From: Streptomyces sp. CC228A | GTDB lineage: Bacteria > Actinomycetota > Actinomycetes > Streptomycetales > Streptomycetaceae | Assembly: GCF_021390935.1 (NCBI RefSeq) | Contig: NZ_JAJPUI010000009.1 | Span: 62,001 to 126,000 of the forward strand | Reading direction: 5' to 3' | DNA: 64,000 bases | Shown here: piece by piece, positions 17,174 through 26,147 of the stretch | Position numbering within the stretch: the first letter of the stretch is position 1 | Layout of the letters: the number at the start of each line of letters is the position of its first letter | The notes under the pieces: model-generated | Databases searched by the model: none | What the model saw: only the letters and a program-made list of their open reading frames with translations | Told to the model about the DNA's origin: nothing | Translations under genes and position numbers: made by a program

Positions 17174-17179
17174 AGCCTA
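17174..17179 (-). promoter_or_regulatory. Candidate -10 element (TAGGCT) for the cold-shock gene
   Basis: On the minus strand TAGGCT lies about 130 bases before the start codon, which would give an untranslated leader of about 120 bases. Long leaders are common for cold-shock mRNAs. No clear -35 box is visible. The rest of the 355-base gap (17044-17398) holds no gene. Confidence 0.4.
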
Positions 17180-17386
17180 GCACGCACGGTCCGAGCAGCG
17201 GTAGAGGGAAAGATCACCCCTTCAAGATGTCACCCGGATGTTTGAACGGGGGCGGTCCGGGTCAGGGGCGGATTTCCACCCCCCTGGAGGCCCCGCCCTG
17301 CGGGTGCCCCGCCGTGCCGCGCACCCCCCGCAGGGACCCGGCGGCGGGCGGCCCACCCGGTGGGACGGGGGCCGTCCGGCGGGGTC

Positions 17387-17392
17387 TAGCCT
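17387..17392 (+). promoter_or_regulatory. -10 element (TAGCCT) of a leaderless mqnA transcript
   Basis: TAGCCT ends six bases before GTG 17399. Transcription would then start at the start codon itself, giving a leaderless mRNA, which is common in Streptomyces. No Shine-Dalgarno sequence is present, in agreement. Confidence 0.5.
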
Positions 17393-17398
17393 CACCAT

Positions 17399-18268
17399 GT
17401 GGACACAGTGGACACCTCTCGGCGTACCCGGCCCCGTGTCGGGCACATCCAGTTCCTGAACTGCCTACCGCTCTACTGGGGGCTCGCCCGCACCGGGACC
17501 CTGCTCGACCTGGAGCTCAGCAAGGACACCCCGGAGCGGCTCAGCGAGCAGCTCGTCGCCGGGGGCCTCGACATCGGTCCGATCACCCTCGTGGAGTACC
17601 TGCGGCACGCCGACGAGCTGGTGGCCTTCCCGGACATCGCCGTCGGCTGCGACGGGCCCGTCATGTCCTGCGTGATCGTCTCCCAGCGGCCCCTGGAGGA
17701 GCTGGACGGCGCCCGGGTCGCCCTCGGCTCCACGTCCCGCACGTCCGTACGCCTCGCCCGGCTGCTGCTCGCCGAGCGGTACGGCGTGGCGCCCGACTAC
17801 TACACCTGCCCGCCCGACCTGGGCGTCATGATGCAGGAGGCGGAGGCGGCCGTGCTGATCGGCGACGCCGCGCTGCGGGCCTCCCTGCACGACGCTCCGC
17901 GGCTCGGGCTCCGGGTCCATGATCTGGGGCTGATGTGGAAGGAGTGGACCGGGCTGCCCTTCGTGTTCGCGGTGTGGGCGGCGCGGAAGGACTACCTGGC
18001 CGCCGCGCCCGAGGTCGTGGCGGAGGTGCACGCGGCGTTCCTGGCGTCCCGGGACCTGTCGCTGGAGGAGGTCGGCAAGGTCGCCGAGCAGGCCGCGCGG
18101 TGGGAGGCGTTCGACGCGGAGCTGCTGGAACGCTACTTCACCACGCTGGACTTCCGGTTCGGCCCCGAACAGCTCGCCGGAGTGCGGGAGTTCGCCCGCC
18201 GGGTCGGCCACGCGGCGGGGTTCCCGGCGGATGTGCGGGTGGAGCTGCTGGGGCGTCGGCGGGGATGA
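17399..18268 (+). CDS. mqnA: Chorismate dehydratase MqnA (futalosine menaquinone pathway)
   Basis: A 289-residue protein. RVGHIQFLNCLPLYWGL, SEQLVAGGLDIGPITLVEYL, PVMSCVIVSQRPL and LGSTSRTSVRLARLLL are characteristic of MqnA, a periplasmic-binding-protein-like enzyme without a signal peptide. It dehydrates chorismate to 3-[(1-carboxyvinyl)oxy]benzoate, the first step of futalosine-route menaquinone synthesis in the cytoplasm. GTG 17399 is taken as start because of the leaderless promoter just before it; a second GTG is at 17408. The stop is one base from the convergent esterase stop. mqnC lies 3.2 kb downstream; mqnB, mqnD and mqnE are not in the window. Confidence 0.95.
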   Translation: MDTVDTSRRTRPRVGHIQFLNCLPLYWGLARTGTLLDLELSKDTPERLSEQLVAGGLDIGPITLVEYLRHADELVAFPDIAVGCDGPVMSCVIVSQRPLEELDGARVALGSTSRTSVRLARLLLAERYGVAPDYYTCPPDLGVMMQEAEAAVLIGDAALRASLHDAPRLGLRVHDLGLMWKEWTGLPFVFAVWAARKDYLAAAPEVVAEVHAAFLASRDLSLEEVGKVAEQAARWEAFDAELLERYFTTLDFRFGPEQLAGVREFARRVGHAAGFPADVRVELLGRRRG

Positions 18269-18269
18269 C

Positions 18270-19325
18270 TCACGGGGACGGGACGGGCGCCTGCATGTGC
18301 TTGCTGATCCACTCGATGGAGCCGTCCCCCATGCCCCGCACATAGCTCCTGGCGTTGTGGCCGCCGCCCTCGATGACCTCCAGGCGGGTCTTGACCGGGC
18401 CCTTGCCGTACTTCCCCATGAACGAGCGGAGGTTCTGCAGGCCGGACTCCTCAGAGCCGATCTGGAACGCGATGTAGACGTCCCTGGCGGGGTCGCTCGG
18501 CTGCTTCGACAGGGCCTCGGCCAGCTTCTCCGGGTTGTTCGCCTGCTTCTCCGCCTCGTGGCCCGCCCACAGCGGGGAGTCCGGCACCGTGTCGGGGCCC
18601 GACGCGATGACCGCCTTGAACTTCTCCGGGTGCTTGAGGACCGACTTCAGGCCGACGAAGGCCCCCGACGAGGAGCCCATGAAGGCCCAGCCGTCCCGCG
18701 AGGTGAATGTACGGAAATTCGCCCTGACGAAATCGGGAACGTCTTCCGTCATCCAGGTGCCCATCTTCTCGCGGCCCGGTATGTCGCTGCCGTCGTAGTA
18801 GTGGGTGTCGTCCGGGTTGAGCACCGGCATCACGACGATGAAGGGCAGGCTTCTGCCGTCCTTCGACCACCGGCTGATGCTGCTCTGCAGCTTCAGGTCG
18901 GTGCCCATCCAGTAATTCTTGGGGTAGCCGTTGCCGCCCGGCAGGGCGATCAGCACCGGGAACCCGCTCTTCGCGTACCGCGGTTCGAAATACTGCGGCG
19001 GGGCCCAGACCCACACCCGGCCCGTGAAGCCGGACTTCCTGCCCTCCAGGGTCGTGACGGCGATCTTCGTGCCGTCCTCGACGGTGTTCGCCTCGGTGAA
19101 CTCGGCGCGCGGGCCCGTCGGGAGCAGGGTCTTCGCCGCCGCCCCGTCGGCCGGGTCGCCGTTCTTCCCCGAGTCGCGTTCCGCCGGGGCGCCGGCCCGC
19201 GCGGTGGGGGAGGCGGCCGCGGCCGCCGGGGTGTCGAACGAGACGGGCTCGCCGGAACAGCCCGCGGCCAGCGTGAGCGAACCGAGCGCGGCGGCTGCCG
19301 CGAGGGTCTTCAGCGGACGTTTCAT
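18270..19325 (-). CDS. Secreted lipoprotein esterase (esterase D / alpha-beta hydrolase fold)
   Basis: A 351-residue protein. A lipoprotein signal peptide ends in LTLAAGC with Cys 23 as lipidation site. The mature part holds VWVWAPPQYFEP, PVLIALPGGNGYPKNYW (oxyanion-hole region), the nucleophile elbow GSSSGA and the late His in GGGHNARSY, giving Ser/His of an alpha/beta-hydrolase of the putative esterase (mycolyltransferase-like) family. It probably acts outside the membrane on an ester substrate, which the sequence does not reveal. The gene is convergent with mqnA and divergent from the kinase gene. Confidence 0.82.
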   Translation of the reverse strand: MKRPLKTLAAAAALGSLTLAAGCSGEPVSFDTPAAAAASPTARAGAPAERDSGKNGDPADGAAAKTLLPTGPRAEFTEANTVEDGTKIAVTTLEGRKSGFTGRVWVWAPPQYFEPRYAKSGFPVLIALPGGNGYPKNYWMGTDLKLQSSISRWSKDGRSLPFIVVMPVLNPDDTHYYDGSDIPGREKMGTWMTEDVPDFVRANFRTFTSRDGWAFMGSSSGAFVGLKSVLKHPEKFKAVIASGPDTVPDSPLWAGHEAEKQANNPEKLAEALSKQPSDPARDVYIAFQIGSEESGLQNLRSFMGKYGKGPVKTRLEVIEGGGHNARSYVRGMGDGSIEWISKHMQAPVPSP

Positions 19326-19599
19326 GGAAGGTCTCCGGGACGTGTGCTTCTGGTGGCGGACGGGCGGGGGCGTCGTCGACTACGGCCGGATAGATGGGGG
19401 AATGCCTGGATGGGTTGGCTCACGGGCCTGTGATCCCGCAGGCAATCCCTGGGAGGTCTGCCGCGGCGGGCTCTACGCTGCTGTCGCGGACGCCGCCGCG
19501 CACGCCGCCGCGACACCGCGGTGCGCGTCCGCCGCGGCACCGCCGCGGGCGCCGGGCCCGCGGCGGACGCACGGGTACGGAATCGGGGAGCACCGGCAC

Positions 19600-21392
19600 A
19601 TGCAGCCGTTGGATGCGGACGAACCGCGGGTCATCGGTCCCTACCGACTGCTCGGCAGGCTCGGCGCGGGCGGCATGGGCCGGGTCTACCTGGCCCGCAC
19701 CGAGGGCGGCAGGACCGTGGCCGTGAAGGTCGTGCACCCGCACTTCGCGCTGGACGAGCAGTTCCGGGAGCGGTTCCGCCGCGAGGTCGCCTCCGCCCGG
19801 CGGGTCGGCGCCCGGTGGACCGCGCCCGTCCTGGACGCCGACCCGGAGGCGCCCGTCCCGTGGGTCGCCACCGGCTATGTCGCCGGGCCGTCGCTCGCCC
19901 AGGCGGTCGCCGCCCACGGGCCGCTGCCCGAGCGGTCCGTGCGGGCCCTGGGCGCCGGGCTCGCGGAGGCGCTCGCCGCCGTCCACGCCCTCGGGCTCGT
20001 CCACCGCGACGTCAAGCCGTCCAACGTGCTGCTCGCCCTGGACGGCCCCCGGCTCATCGACTTCGGGATCGCCCGCGCCACCGACGGCACCGCCTCCCTG
20101 ACCTCCACCGGCGTGTCCGTCGGCTCGCCCGGCTACATGTCGCCCGAGCAGATCCTCGGCAAGGCGGGCGGCCAGGGCGTCGACGGGGCCACGGACGTCT
20201 TCTCCCTGGGCGCCGTGCTCGCCTTCGCCGCGACCGGCGTCCCGCCGTTCTCCGGCGACTCCTCGGCGGCCCTGCTGTACAAGGTCGTGCACGAGGAACC
20301 CGAGCTGGCCCCGGAGCTGGCGGGCACGCTGCGGGAGCTGGTGGCCGCGTGCCTGGCCAAGGACCCGGCCGCCCGCCCCGCGCCGGGTGAGCTGGCCGCC
20401 GCCCTGGCACCGGACGGCGCGGCCGCGTCGATGGCGGGCGGGTGGCTGCCGCCGCCGGTCGTGGAGGACGTCAGCCGCGCCGCCGTACGGCTGCTGGACC
20501 TGGAGGCGGGCCCGCACGGCGCGGCACCGGCCCAGGACGCGCCGGGACCGCACGAGGGCCGGGTGCGCGTACGGACTCGGGCACGGGGTCCTGGCCGGGC
20601 GCCGGTACGGGGTCGGGGCCGGTGCCCTTCACCGGTACGGCGACCCCGCCCCCGCCCACCGCGGCCGACTCCGCCGGGGCCTTCGGGCCGCCGCCCGTCG
20701 CCCACCTGCCCACCGAGGATGCGGTGCCGCCGCCGCCCCGCACCCCACCGGTCTCCCCGTCCGCCGCCCCCGGCACCGAACCCGCCGGGCCGCGCGGCGG
20801 CCGCAAGGCGAGGGGCGTCGTCGCCCTGGCCGTGGCGGGCGCGCTCGCCGCCGTCACCGCGGGCGCGGCGGTGCTCTTCGACGTGCTCCCGGGCGGCGGC
20901 CGGCCGGGCGGCGGCCCCACCGCGGCCTCCCAGAGCCCCGGTGCCTCCGGGTCCGGATCCGGAGGCGGCTCCGGCGGCACCGCGCCGACCGGACCCTCGC
21001 CTTCCGGCGCCGGGTCGCCCGCGGCCGTGACCTCCGTGCCGAAGGCGTTCGTCGGCACGTGGAAGGGCCCCTTCAGACTGACCTTCGCGGGCACCGAGAT
21101 ATCGGCGGGCACCTTCACCGTGGTCCTCACCGAGGGCGGCACCGGCGAGCGCGTGGGCACGGTCAACCAGTTCGACGCGTTCGGCAACTTCACCTGCGAG
21201 GACGACATCACCCTGACCAGCGCCACCGAGGACACGCTGCTGGTCGAGGGCAGGGCCAGCGCCAAACCCCACAACCGGTGCACCAGCGGCGCCCACACGG
21301 TGAAGCTCAAGCTGAACGGGGAGCGGCTGGAGTACACCTCGGACGAGCCGCGCGCGGGCAACCCCACCGCCACCCTCGACCGCTTCCGCTGA
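19600..21392 (+). CDS. Membrane Ser/Thr protein kinase with extracellular sensor-like domain (one apparent frameshift)
   Basis: ATG 19600 has GGGGAG ten bases upstream. The N-terminal kinase is complete: GRLGAGGMGRVY, VAVKVV, HRDVKPSN (Asp 137), DFG (Asp 154) and SPGYMSPEQ. After about residue 320 the original frame turns into Arg/Pro-rich nonsense ending at 21030. The next frame continues sensibly as a Pro/Gly linker, a membrane segment (VVALAVAGALAAVTAGAAVLF) and about 110 extracellular residues beginning VPKAFVGTWKGPF, ending at 21392. One lost base near 20559, beside a GGG run, explains this. The restored protein is a one-pass receptor kinase of about 597 residues. It sits between mqnA and mqnC and opposite the esterase; ligand and substrates are unknown. 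Confidence 0.82.
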
Positions 21393-21453
21393 GCAAAGGC
21401 TCCGGCGCCCCGGGCGAGCGAAGGCCCCGGGCGGCCCGCGCGGCCCCCTGGCG

Positions 21454-21459
21454 TAGGCT
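21454..21459 (+). promoter_or_regulatory. Candidate -10 element (TAGGCT) for mqnC
   Basis: TAGGCT lies about 41 bases before GTG 21500. It would give a leader of about 34 bases that contains the GAAAGG ribosome-binding site (21484-21489). The -35 region is not recognisable. Confidence 0.45.
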
Positions 21460-21499
21460 GAACCAGTCCGCCCGCAACCCGCCGAAAGGTACGCAACCG

Positions 21500-22696
21500 G
21501 TGACCGAGAAGGCCGAGCTGCAGTCCGTTCTCGACCGCGCCGCCGACGGCGGGCGGATCACCCCCGAGGAGGCGCTGGAGCTGTACCGCTCCGCGCCCCT
21601 GCACGCGCTCGGGGCCGCCGCCGACGCCGTGCGGCGCCGCCGCTACGCCGGTACGGAGCACATCGCGACGTACATCATCGAGCGGAACATCAACTACACG
21701 AACGTCTGCGTCACCGCCTGCAAGTTCTGCGCGTTCTACGCCCCGCCGAAGAGCGGCAAGGGCTGGACCCGCGGCCTGGACGACATCCTGCGCCGCTGCG
21801 CCGAGACCGTCGAGCTGGGCGGCACGCAGATCATGTTCCAGGGCGGCCACCACCCGGACTTCGGCGTCGAGTACTACGAGGAGCACTTCTCCGCCATCAA
21901 GAAGGAGTTCCCGCAGCTCGTCATCCACTCCCTCGGGGCGTCCGAGGTCGAGCACATGGCGCGGATCTCCGGCGTCGGCGTGGAGGAGGCCATCCGCCGC
22001 ATCCACGCCGCCGGCCTCGACTCCTTCGCCGGCGCGGGCGCCGAACTGCTGCCGGAGCGCCCGCGCAAGGCCATCGCCCCGCTGAAGGAGTCCGGCGAGC
22101 GCTGGCTGGAGATCATGGAGATCGCGCACGGCCTGGGTGTGGAGTCCACCTCCACGATGCTCATGGGCACGGGCGAGACCAACGCCGAGCGCATCGAGCA
22201 CCTGCGCATGATCCGCGACGTCCAGGACCGCACGGGCGGCTTTCGCGCCTTCATCCCGTACACCTACCAGCCCGAGAACAACCACCTGAAGGGCCGGACG
22301 CAGGCGACTCTCTTCGAGTACCTGCGCATGATCGCCGTCGCGCGGATCTTCCTCGACAACGTCGCCCACATCCAGGGCTCCTGGCTCACCACCGGCAAGG
22401 AGATCGGGCAGCTGTCGCTCCACTACGGCGCGGACGACCTCGGCTCGATCATGCTGGAGGAGAACGTCGTGTCCTCCGCGGGCGCCAAGCACCGCTCCAA
22501 CCGGATGGAGATCATCGACCTCATCCGGAAGGCCGGGCGCGTGCCCGCGCAGCGCTCCACGACGTACGAGCACCTCGTCGTCCACGAGGACCCGGCGAAC
22601 GACCCGGTCGACGACCGCGTGGTCTCGCACATCTCCTCGACGGCCATCGAGGGCGGCACCGCCCACCCCGAACTGAAGCTGCTCACCTCCAACTGA
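21500..22696 (+). CDS. mqnC: Cyclic dehypoxanthine futalosine synthase MqnC (radical SAM)
   Basis: A 398-residue protein. GTG 21500 follows a GAAAGG ribosome-binding site; the open frame extends far upstream without one. The radical SAM motif CVTACKFC (Cys 70, 74, 77) binds the 4Fe-4S cluster. GGTQIMFQGGHHPDFG, STMLMGTGETNAERI and PYTYQPENNHLKG are signature stretches of MqnC. It cyclises dehypoxanthine futalosine to the naphthoquinone precursor in menaquinone synthesis and is oxygen-sensitive and cytoplasmic. The next gene follows after 14 bases and is probably co-transcribed. Confidence 0.97.
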   Translation: MTEKAELQSVLDRAADGGRITPEEALELYRSAPLHALGAAADAVRRRRYAGTEHIATYIIERNINYTNVCVTACKFCAFYAPPKSGKGWTRGLDDILRRCAETVELGGTQIMFQGGHHPDFGVEYYEEHFSAIKKEFPQLVIHSLGASEVEHMARISGVGVEEAIRRIHAAGLDSFAGAGAELLPERPRKAIAPLKESGERWLEIMEIAHGLGVESTSTMLMGTGETNAERIEHLRMIRDVQDRTGGFRAFIPYTYQPENNHLKGRTQATLFEYLRMIAVARIFLDNVAHIQGSWLTTGKEIGQLSLHYGADDLGSIMLEENVVSSAGAKHRSNRMEIIDLIRKAGRVPAQRSTTYEHLVVHEDPANDPVDDRVVSHISSTAIEGGTAHPELKLLTSN

Positions 22697-22710
22697 CGGT
22701 CCGGTCCGGG

Positions 22711-23355
22711 ATGCTCACCCTGCACACCTCGCCCCTCGTCGTCCCCCTGGCCGGCGAACCGGTGCCGGAGGGCGCCGTGCTCGTGGACGGCGGGCGGATC
22801 GCCGCCGTCGGCCCGTACGAGGAGCTGGCCGCCTCCCGCCCGGAAGCGCGGGTGCGGCGCTGGCCGGGACTGCTGACGCCCGGCCTGCGGCAGTGGCACA
22901 CCCGCTGGCTGCTGACGCGGCTCTACCACCCCGACCCCAGGGAAGCGGACCGGCTGGGGACCGAACCCGTCCCCGTCGACGCGCTGGCCGCGCCCGAGAC
23001 GTACGACTGGGCGGGCAGCGCGCGGCGCGGGGTCCAGCGCATGCTGGCGCACGGCACCACCGCCGTCGCCGCCACGGGCGGCTTCCCGGACCCGGTGCGG
23101 CCCGCCGTGGCCCGGTCCGGGCTGCGGGTGGTGTCCGCGCTCGGCGGCCCCGGCATCCTCGTGTCCGGCCCGAGCCTCGACCCGCTCGTGGAGGGCCGGG
23201 ACCTGCCGGGCGCCGTGCACGGGCCGCTGGAGGTGGGCGGCCCCGCAGACCTCGCGGTCTTCGACGTCCCGGACGCCGCCGCCCTCCGGGAACGCGGCGC
23301 GGCGACCTGCGTGGCGACCGTCCTGGGCGGCCGCCTCGTCCACCGGCGGGCGTAG
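22711..23355 (+). CDS. Degenerate amidohydrolase / imidazolonepropionase-like protein
   Basis: A 214-residue protein starting 14 bases after mqnC. The first 60 residues look like the beta-sandwich start of an amidohydrolase (GAVLVDGGRIAAVGPYEEL, then WPGLLTPGLRQWHTRW), and the end again looks like such an enzyme (GGPADLAVFDVPDAAALRE, ATVLGGRLVHRR). It is about half the normal length. The metal-binding HxH after the first strand is replaced by WHTRW, and I find no other clear metal His set, so hydrolase activity is unlikely. The position after mqnC suggests a link to menaquinone. Aminodeoxyfutalosine deaminases are full-length relatives of this superfamily, but that connection is only inference. 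Confidence 0.65.
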   Translation: MLTLHTSPLVVPLAGEPVPEGAVLVDGGRIAAVGPYEELAASRPEARVRRWPGLLTPGLRQWHTRWLLTRLYHPDPREADRLGTEPVPVDALAAPETYDWAGSARRGVQRMLAHGTTAVAATGGFPDPVRPAVARSGLRVVSALGGPGILVSGPSLDPLVEGRDLPGAVHGPLEVGGPADLAVFDVPDAAALRERGAATCVATVLGGRLVHRRA

Positions 23356-23436
23356 GCCGTCACGGCCGGAGGGCCCCGTCCGGCCCTGCGGCGGCGGTGC
23401 GGACGGCAGGGCCTCGGGCCGCCCTGCACCACGCAT

Positions 23437-23469
23437 GGCAGGGCCGGGGCGTGCCGTCCCGGCCCTGCC
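23437..23469 (+). terminator. Perfect 12-bp hairpin terminator before menG
   Basis: GGCAGGGCCGGG pairs fully with CCCGGCCCTGCC across a 9-base loop, 80 bases after the amidohydrolase-like stop and just upstream of the menG promoter region. It probably ends the mqnC transcript. Confidence 0.6.
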
Positions 23470-23479
23470 GCGGCCCTGC

Positions 23480-23485
23480 TTGAAT
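23480..23485 (+). promoter_or_regulatory. Candidate -10 element (TTGAAT) for leaderless menG
   Basis: TTGAAT ends seven bases before GTG 23493, and no ribosome-binding site is present, so the transcript may start at or beside the start codon. The match to a -10 consensus is moderate. Confidence 0.35.
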
Positions 23486-23492
23486 GGGCTGC

Positions 23493-24188
23493 GTGACCCG
23501 AGCAAAGCTGGACAAGCAGCCGCACGAAGTCGCCTCGATGTTCGATGACGTCGCGGCCCACTACGACCTCACCAACGACGTCCTCTCCCTCTTCCAGGAC
23601 CGGCGGTGGCGCAAGGAGGTGGCCAGGGCCGTCGACGCCCGGCCCGGGCAGACCGTCCTGGACCTGGCCGCGGGCACCGGCACGTCCTCCATGGCCTTCG
23701 TGGAGAGCGGCGCCTATGTCGTGCCGTGCGACTTCTCCCTCGGCATGCTGAAGGAGGGCAAGCGGCGCCACCCGTGGCTGCCGCTCACCGCCGGCGACGC
23801 GACGCGGCTGCCGTTCCGCGACGACGCGTTCGACGCGACGACCATCTCCTTCGGGCTGCGCAACGTCCAGGACACCGACGCCGCCCTGCGCGAGCTGTAC
23901 CGCGTGACGAAGCCCGGCGGGCGGGTCGTCATCTGCGAGTTCTCGCACCCCACGTGGGCGCCGTTCCGCACGGTGTACGAGGAGTACCTGATGCGGGCCC
24001 TGCCGCCGATCGCCCGCGCCGTGTCCTCGAACCCCGACGCGTACGTCTACCTCGCCGAGTCCATCCAGAGCTGGCCCGAGCAGCGGGAACTCGCCGGCAT
24101 GCTGCAGAAGGCGGGCTGGTCGAAGGTGGCCTGGCGCAACCTGACCGGAGGCATCGTCGCCCTGCACCGGGGCGTCAAGGCGCTCTGA
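23493..24188 (+). CDS. menG: Demethylmenaquinone methyltransferase MenG (UbiE family)
   Basis: A 231-residue protein. VTRAKLDKQPHEVASMFDDV is the usual Streptomyces start, so GTG 23493 is preferred over the ATG at 23484. VLDLAAGTGTSSMAF is the S-adenosylmethionine-binding motif I, and RNVQDTDAALRELYRVTKPGG is the conserved UbiE/MenG segment. It methylates demethylmenaquinone at the naphthoquinone ring, the last step to menaquinone, at the membrane surface. This serves the same quinone pool made by mqnA/mqnC and used by complex I nearby. Its last codons lie in the first unit of a 16-bp tandem repeat. Confidence 0.95.
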   Translation: MTRAKLDKQPHEVASMFDDVAAHYDLTNDVLSLFQDRRWRKEVARAVDARPGQTVLDLAAGTGTSSMAFVESGAYVVPCDFSLGMLKEGKRRHPWLPLTAGDATRLPFRDDAFDATTISFGLRNVQDTDAALRELYRVTKPGGRVVICEFSHPTWAPFRTVYEEYLMRALPPIARAVSSNPDAYVYLAESIQSWPEQRELAGMLQKAGWSKVAWRNLTGGIVALHRGVKAL

Positions 24189-24224
24189 CGGCAAGGCGCC
24201 CTGACGGCAAGGCGCCCTGACGGC
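24177..24224 (+). repeat. 16-bp tandem repeat, three copies, overlapping the menG stop codon
   Basis: AAGGCGCCCTGACGGC is repeated three times without gaps; the first copy has one changed base. The first copy supplies the menG stop codon. The rest of the 363-base gap up to 24551 is very GC-rich and holds no gene, only the promoter of the next gene. Confidence 0.85.
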
Positions 24225-24494
24225 CAGGTGGTTGCAGGTCCCGGTGGGGCCGGGCCAGGTCCCGGCGGCGCCGGTCCGGGAGGAGGGCCGGTCGGCTGCT
24301 GCCCGGCCCCGGCGGCGCGCCCCGGCGGCGCAGGGCCGACCGGAGCCCGCGCCCCGTACCGCGGTGGTCGGAGGGACGACCGGCGGAGGCGTGGCGGCAG
24401 GCGAACGGCTCGCCGCGGCGCGTCCCGCCCGACCGGCGGGCCCGCGGTGCGGGGGCGGGGCCGGGCACCGGGACGGGGCGGCGGCGGGGCCCCA

Positions 24495-24500
24495 TAGACT
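24495..24500 (+). promoter_or_regulatory. -10 element (TAGACT) for the geranylgeranyl-reductase-family gene
   Basis: TAGACT is a good match to the Streptomyces HrdB-type -10. It lies about 50 bases before GTG 24552, leaving a leader of about 45 bases with a GGGAGA ribosome-binding site. The -35 is weak. Confidence 0.5.
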
Positions 24501-24551
24501 GCCCGGTGTCCAGTGCCCCTGCACGCGAACTCGAGCCTCGGGAGACCCGCC

Positions 24552-25853
24552 GTGACCGCCGTGACCGAGACCCCCTCGACCCCCTCCGAACGCACCGCGG
24601 ACGTGATCGTCGTCGGGGCGGGACCGGCCGGTTCGACCGCCGCCTACCACCTCGCCAAGTCGGGCCTCGACGTGCTCCTGCTGGAGAAGACGGCGTTCCC
24701 GCGCGAGAAGGTGTGCGGCGACGGCCTCACCCCCCGCGCGGTGAAGCAGCTCGTCGCCATGGGGATCGACATCTCCGAGGAGGCGGGCTGGCTCCGCAAC
24801 AAGGGGCTGCGGATCATCGGCGGCGGGGTGCGGCTCCAGCTGGACTGGCCGGACCTCGCCTCGTACCCGGACTACGGACTCGTCCGCAAGCGGGACGACT
24901 TCGACGAGCAGCTCGCCCGGCAGGCCCAGAAGGCGGGTGCCCGGCTGTACGAGCAGTGCAACGTCGGCGCGCCGATCGTCGACGACCGCACCGGGCGGAT
25001 CACCGGCGTGCACGCCAAGGTGGGCGAGGAGAAGACGCCCGTCACCTTCCACGCCCCGCTCGTCGTGGCCGCCGACGGCAACTCCACGCGGCTGTCGCTG
25101 GCCATGGGGCTGCACCGGCGCGACGACCGCCCCATGGGCGTCGCCGTCCGCACGTACTTCACGACGCCGCGGCACGAGGACGACTACCTGGAGTCCTGGC
25201 TTGAGCTGTGGGACCGGCGTGGCCCCGAGGACCGGCTGCTGCCCGGCTACGGCTGGATCTTCGGCATGGGCGACGGCACGTCCAACGTCGGCCTCGGCAT
25301 CCTGAACTCCTCGTCCGCCTTCCGCGAGCTGGACTGGCGGGAGGTGCTGAAGGCGTGGTGCGCGTCCATGCCGGAGGACTGGGGCTTCACGCCCGACAAC
25401 ATGACGCAGCCCATCCGGGGCGCCGCGCTGCCGATGGCGTTCAACCGGCAGCCGCACTACACCCGCGGGCTGCTGCTGGTCGGTGACGCGGGCGGGCTGG
25501 TCAACCCGTTCAACGGCGAGGGCATCGCGTACGCCATGGAGTCCGGGCAGCTGGCCGCGGACGTCGTCGTGCAGGCCCACGCCCGCACGACGCCGGCGCA
25601 GCGGGAGCTGGCCCTGCAGAACTACCCGAAGATCCTGAAGGACACCTACGGTGGGTACTACACGCTCGGCCGCGGGTTCGTGAAGCTGATCGGCAACCCG
25701 AAGGTCATGAAGATCGCCGCGCAGCGGGGCCTGACCCACCCGATGCTGATGCGGTTCACGCTGAAGCTGCTGGCGAACCTCACCGACCCGACGGGCGGCG
25801 ACGCCATGGACCGGATCATCAACGGGCTGTCGAAGGTGGCGCCGAAGGCCTGA
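24552..25853 (+). CDS. Geranylgeranyl reductase-family flavoprotein, probable menaquinone reductase (MenJ-like)
   Basis: A 433-residue protein from GTG 24552. DVIVVGAGPAGSTAAYHLAK is the FAD dinucleotide-binding loop, FPREKVCGDGLTPRAVKQL the geranylgeranyl-reductase family signature, and GLLLVGDAGGLVNPFNGEGI the second FAD contact. Streptomyces and mycobacterial homologues saturate one or more isoprene units of the menaquinone side chain (MenJ in mycobacteria). Its place directly after menG and before nuo supports that role here. It has no signal peptide and is probably membrane-associated. Confidence 0.85.
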   Translation: MTAVTETPSTPSERTADVIVVGAGPAGSTAAYHLAKSGLDVLLLEKTAFPREKVCGDGLTPRAVKQLVAMGIDISEEAGWLRNKGLRIIGGGVRLQLDWPDLASYPDYGLVRKRDDFDEQLARQAQKAGARLYEQCNVGAPIVDDRTGRITGVHAKVGEEKTPVTFHAPLVVAADGNSTRLSLAMGLHRRDDRPMGVAVRTYFTTPRHEDDYLESWLELWDRRGPEDRLLPGYGWIFGMGDGTSNVGLGILNSSSAFRELDWREVLKAWCASMPEDWGFTPDNMTQPIRGAALPMAFNRQPHYTRGLLLVGDAGGLVNPFNGEGIAYAMESGQLAADVVVQAHARTTPAQRELALQNYPKILKDTYGGYYTLGRGFVKLIGNPKVMKIAAQRGLTHPMLMRFTLKLLANLTDPTGGDAMDRIINGLSKVAPKA

Positions 25854-25865
25854 CCGCACGGCGAA

Positions 25866-25902
25866 GGGCCGGTGCTCGCCCCTGGCGGGGGAGCACCGGC
25901 CC
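25866..25902. terminator. Perfect 12-bp hairpin after the MenJ-like gene
   Basis: GGGCCGGTGCTC pairs fully with GAGCACCGGCCC, and the loop itself contains a GCCCC/GGGG pairing. It lies 12 bases after the stop. The remaining gap to the convergent NlpC/P60 gene (25903-26147) is GC-rich and shows no gene. Confidence 0.7.
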
Positions 25903-26147
25903 ATGCGTGTGCGGGGAGACGGGCGGGCCGACGACCGGGCGCGCAGCGGGCCCGGCGGGTCACGCCACTGCGCGGGTCAGCGGGCCGCACCTCCCGGGGC
26001 GCCGGGCCGTACGGGGCCGACGCAGCGTGCCGCGTGGGGCCACAGTGCCGCCTCGCACGCAGCCGACGCACCGCGCAGCGCACCGCGCCGCGTGGAGGCA
26101 GGCGACCACCGGCCACCGCGCCGCACGGTGGCCCACGGCCTCGCGGG

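Noticed and set aside
20387..21499. Extending mqnC upstream by more than 370 codons
   Set aside because: The extra sequence is antiphase to the kinase gene and rich in Arg/Gly. MqnC homology begins just after GTG 21500, which has a ribosome-binding site.
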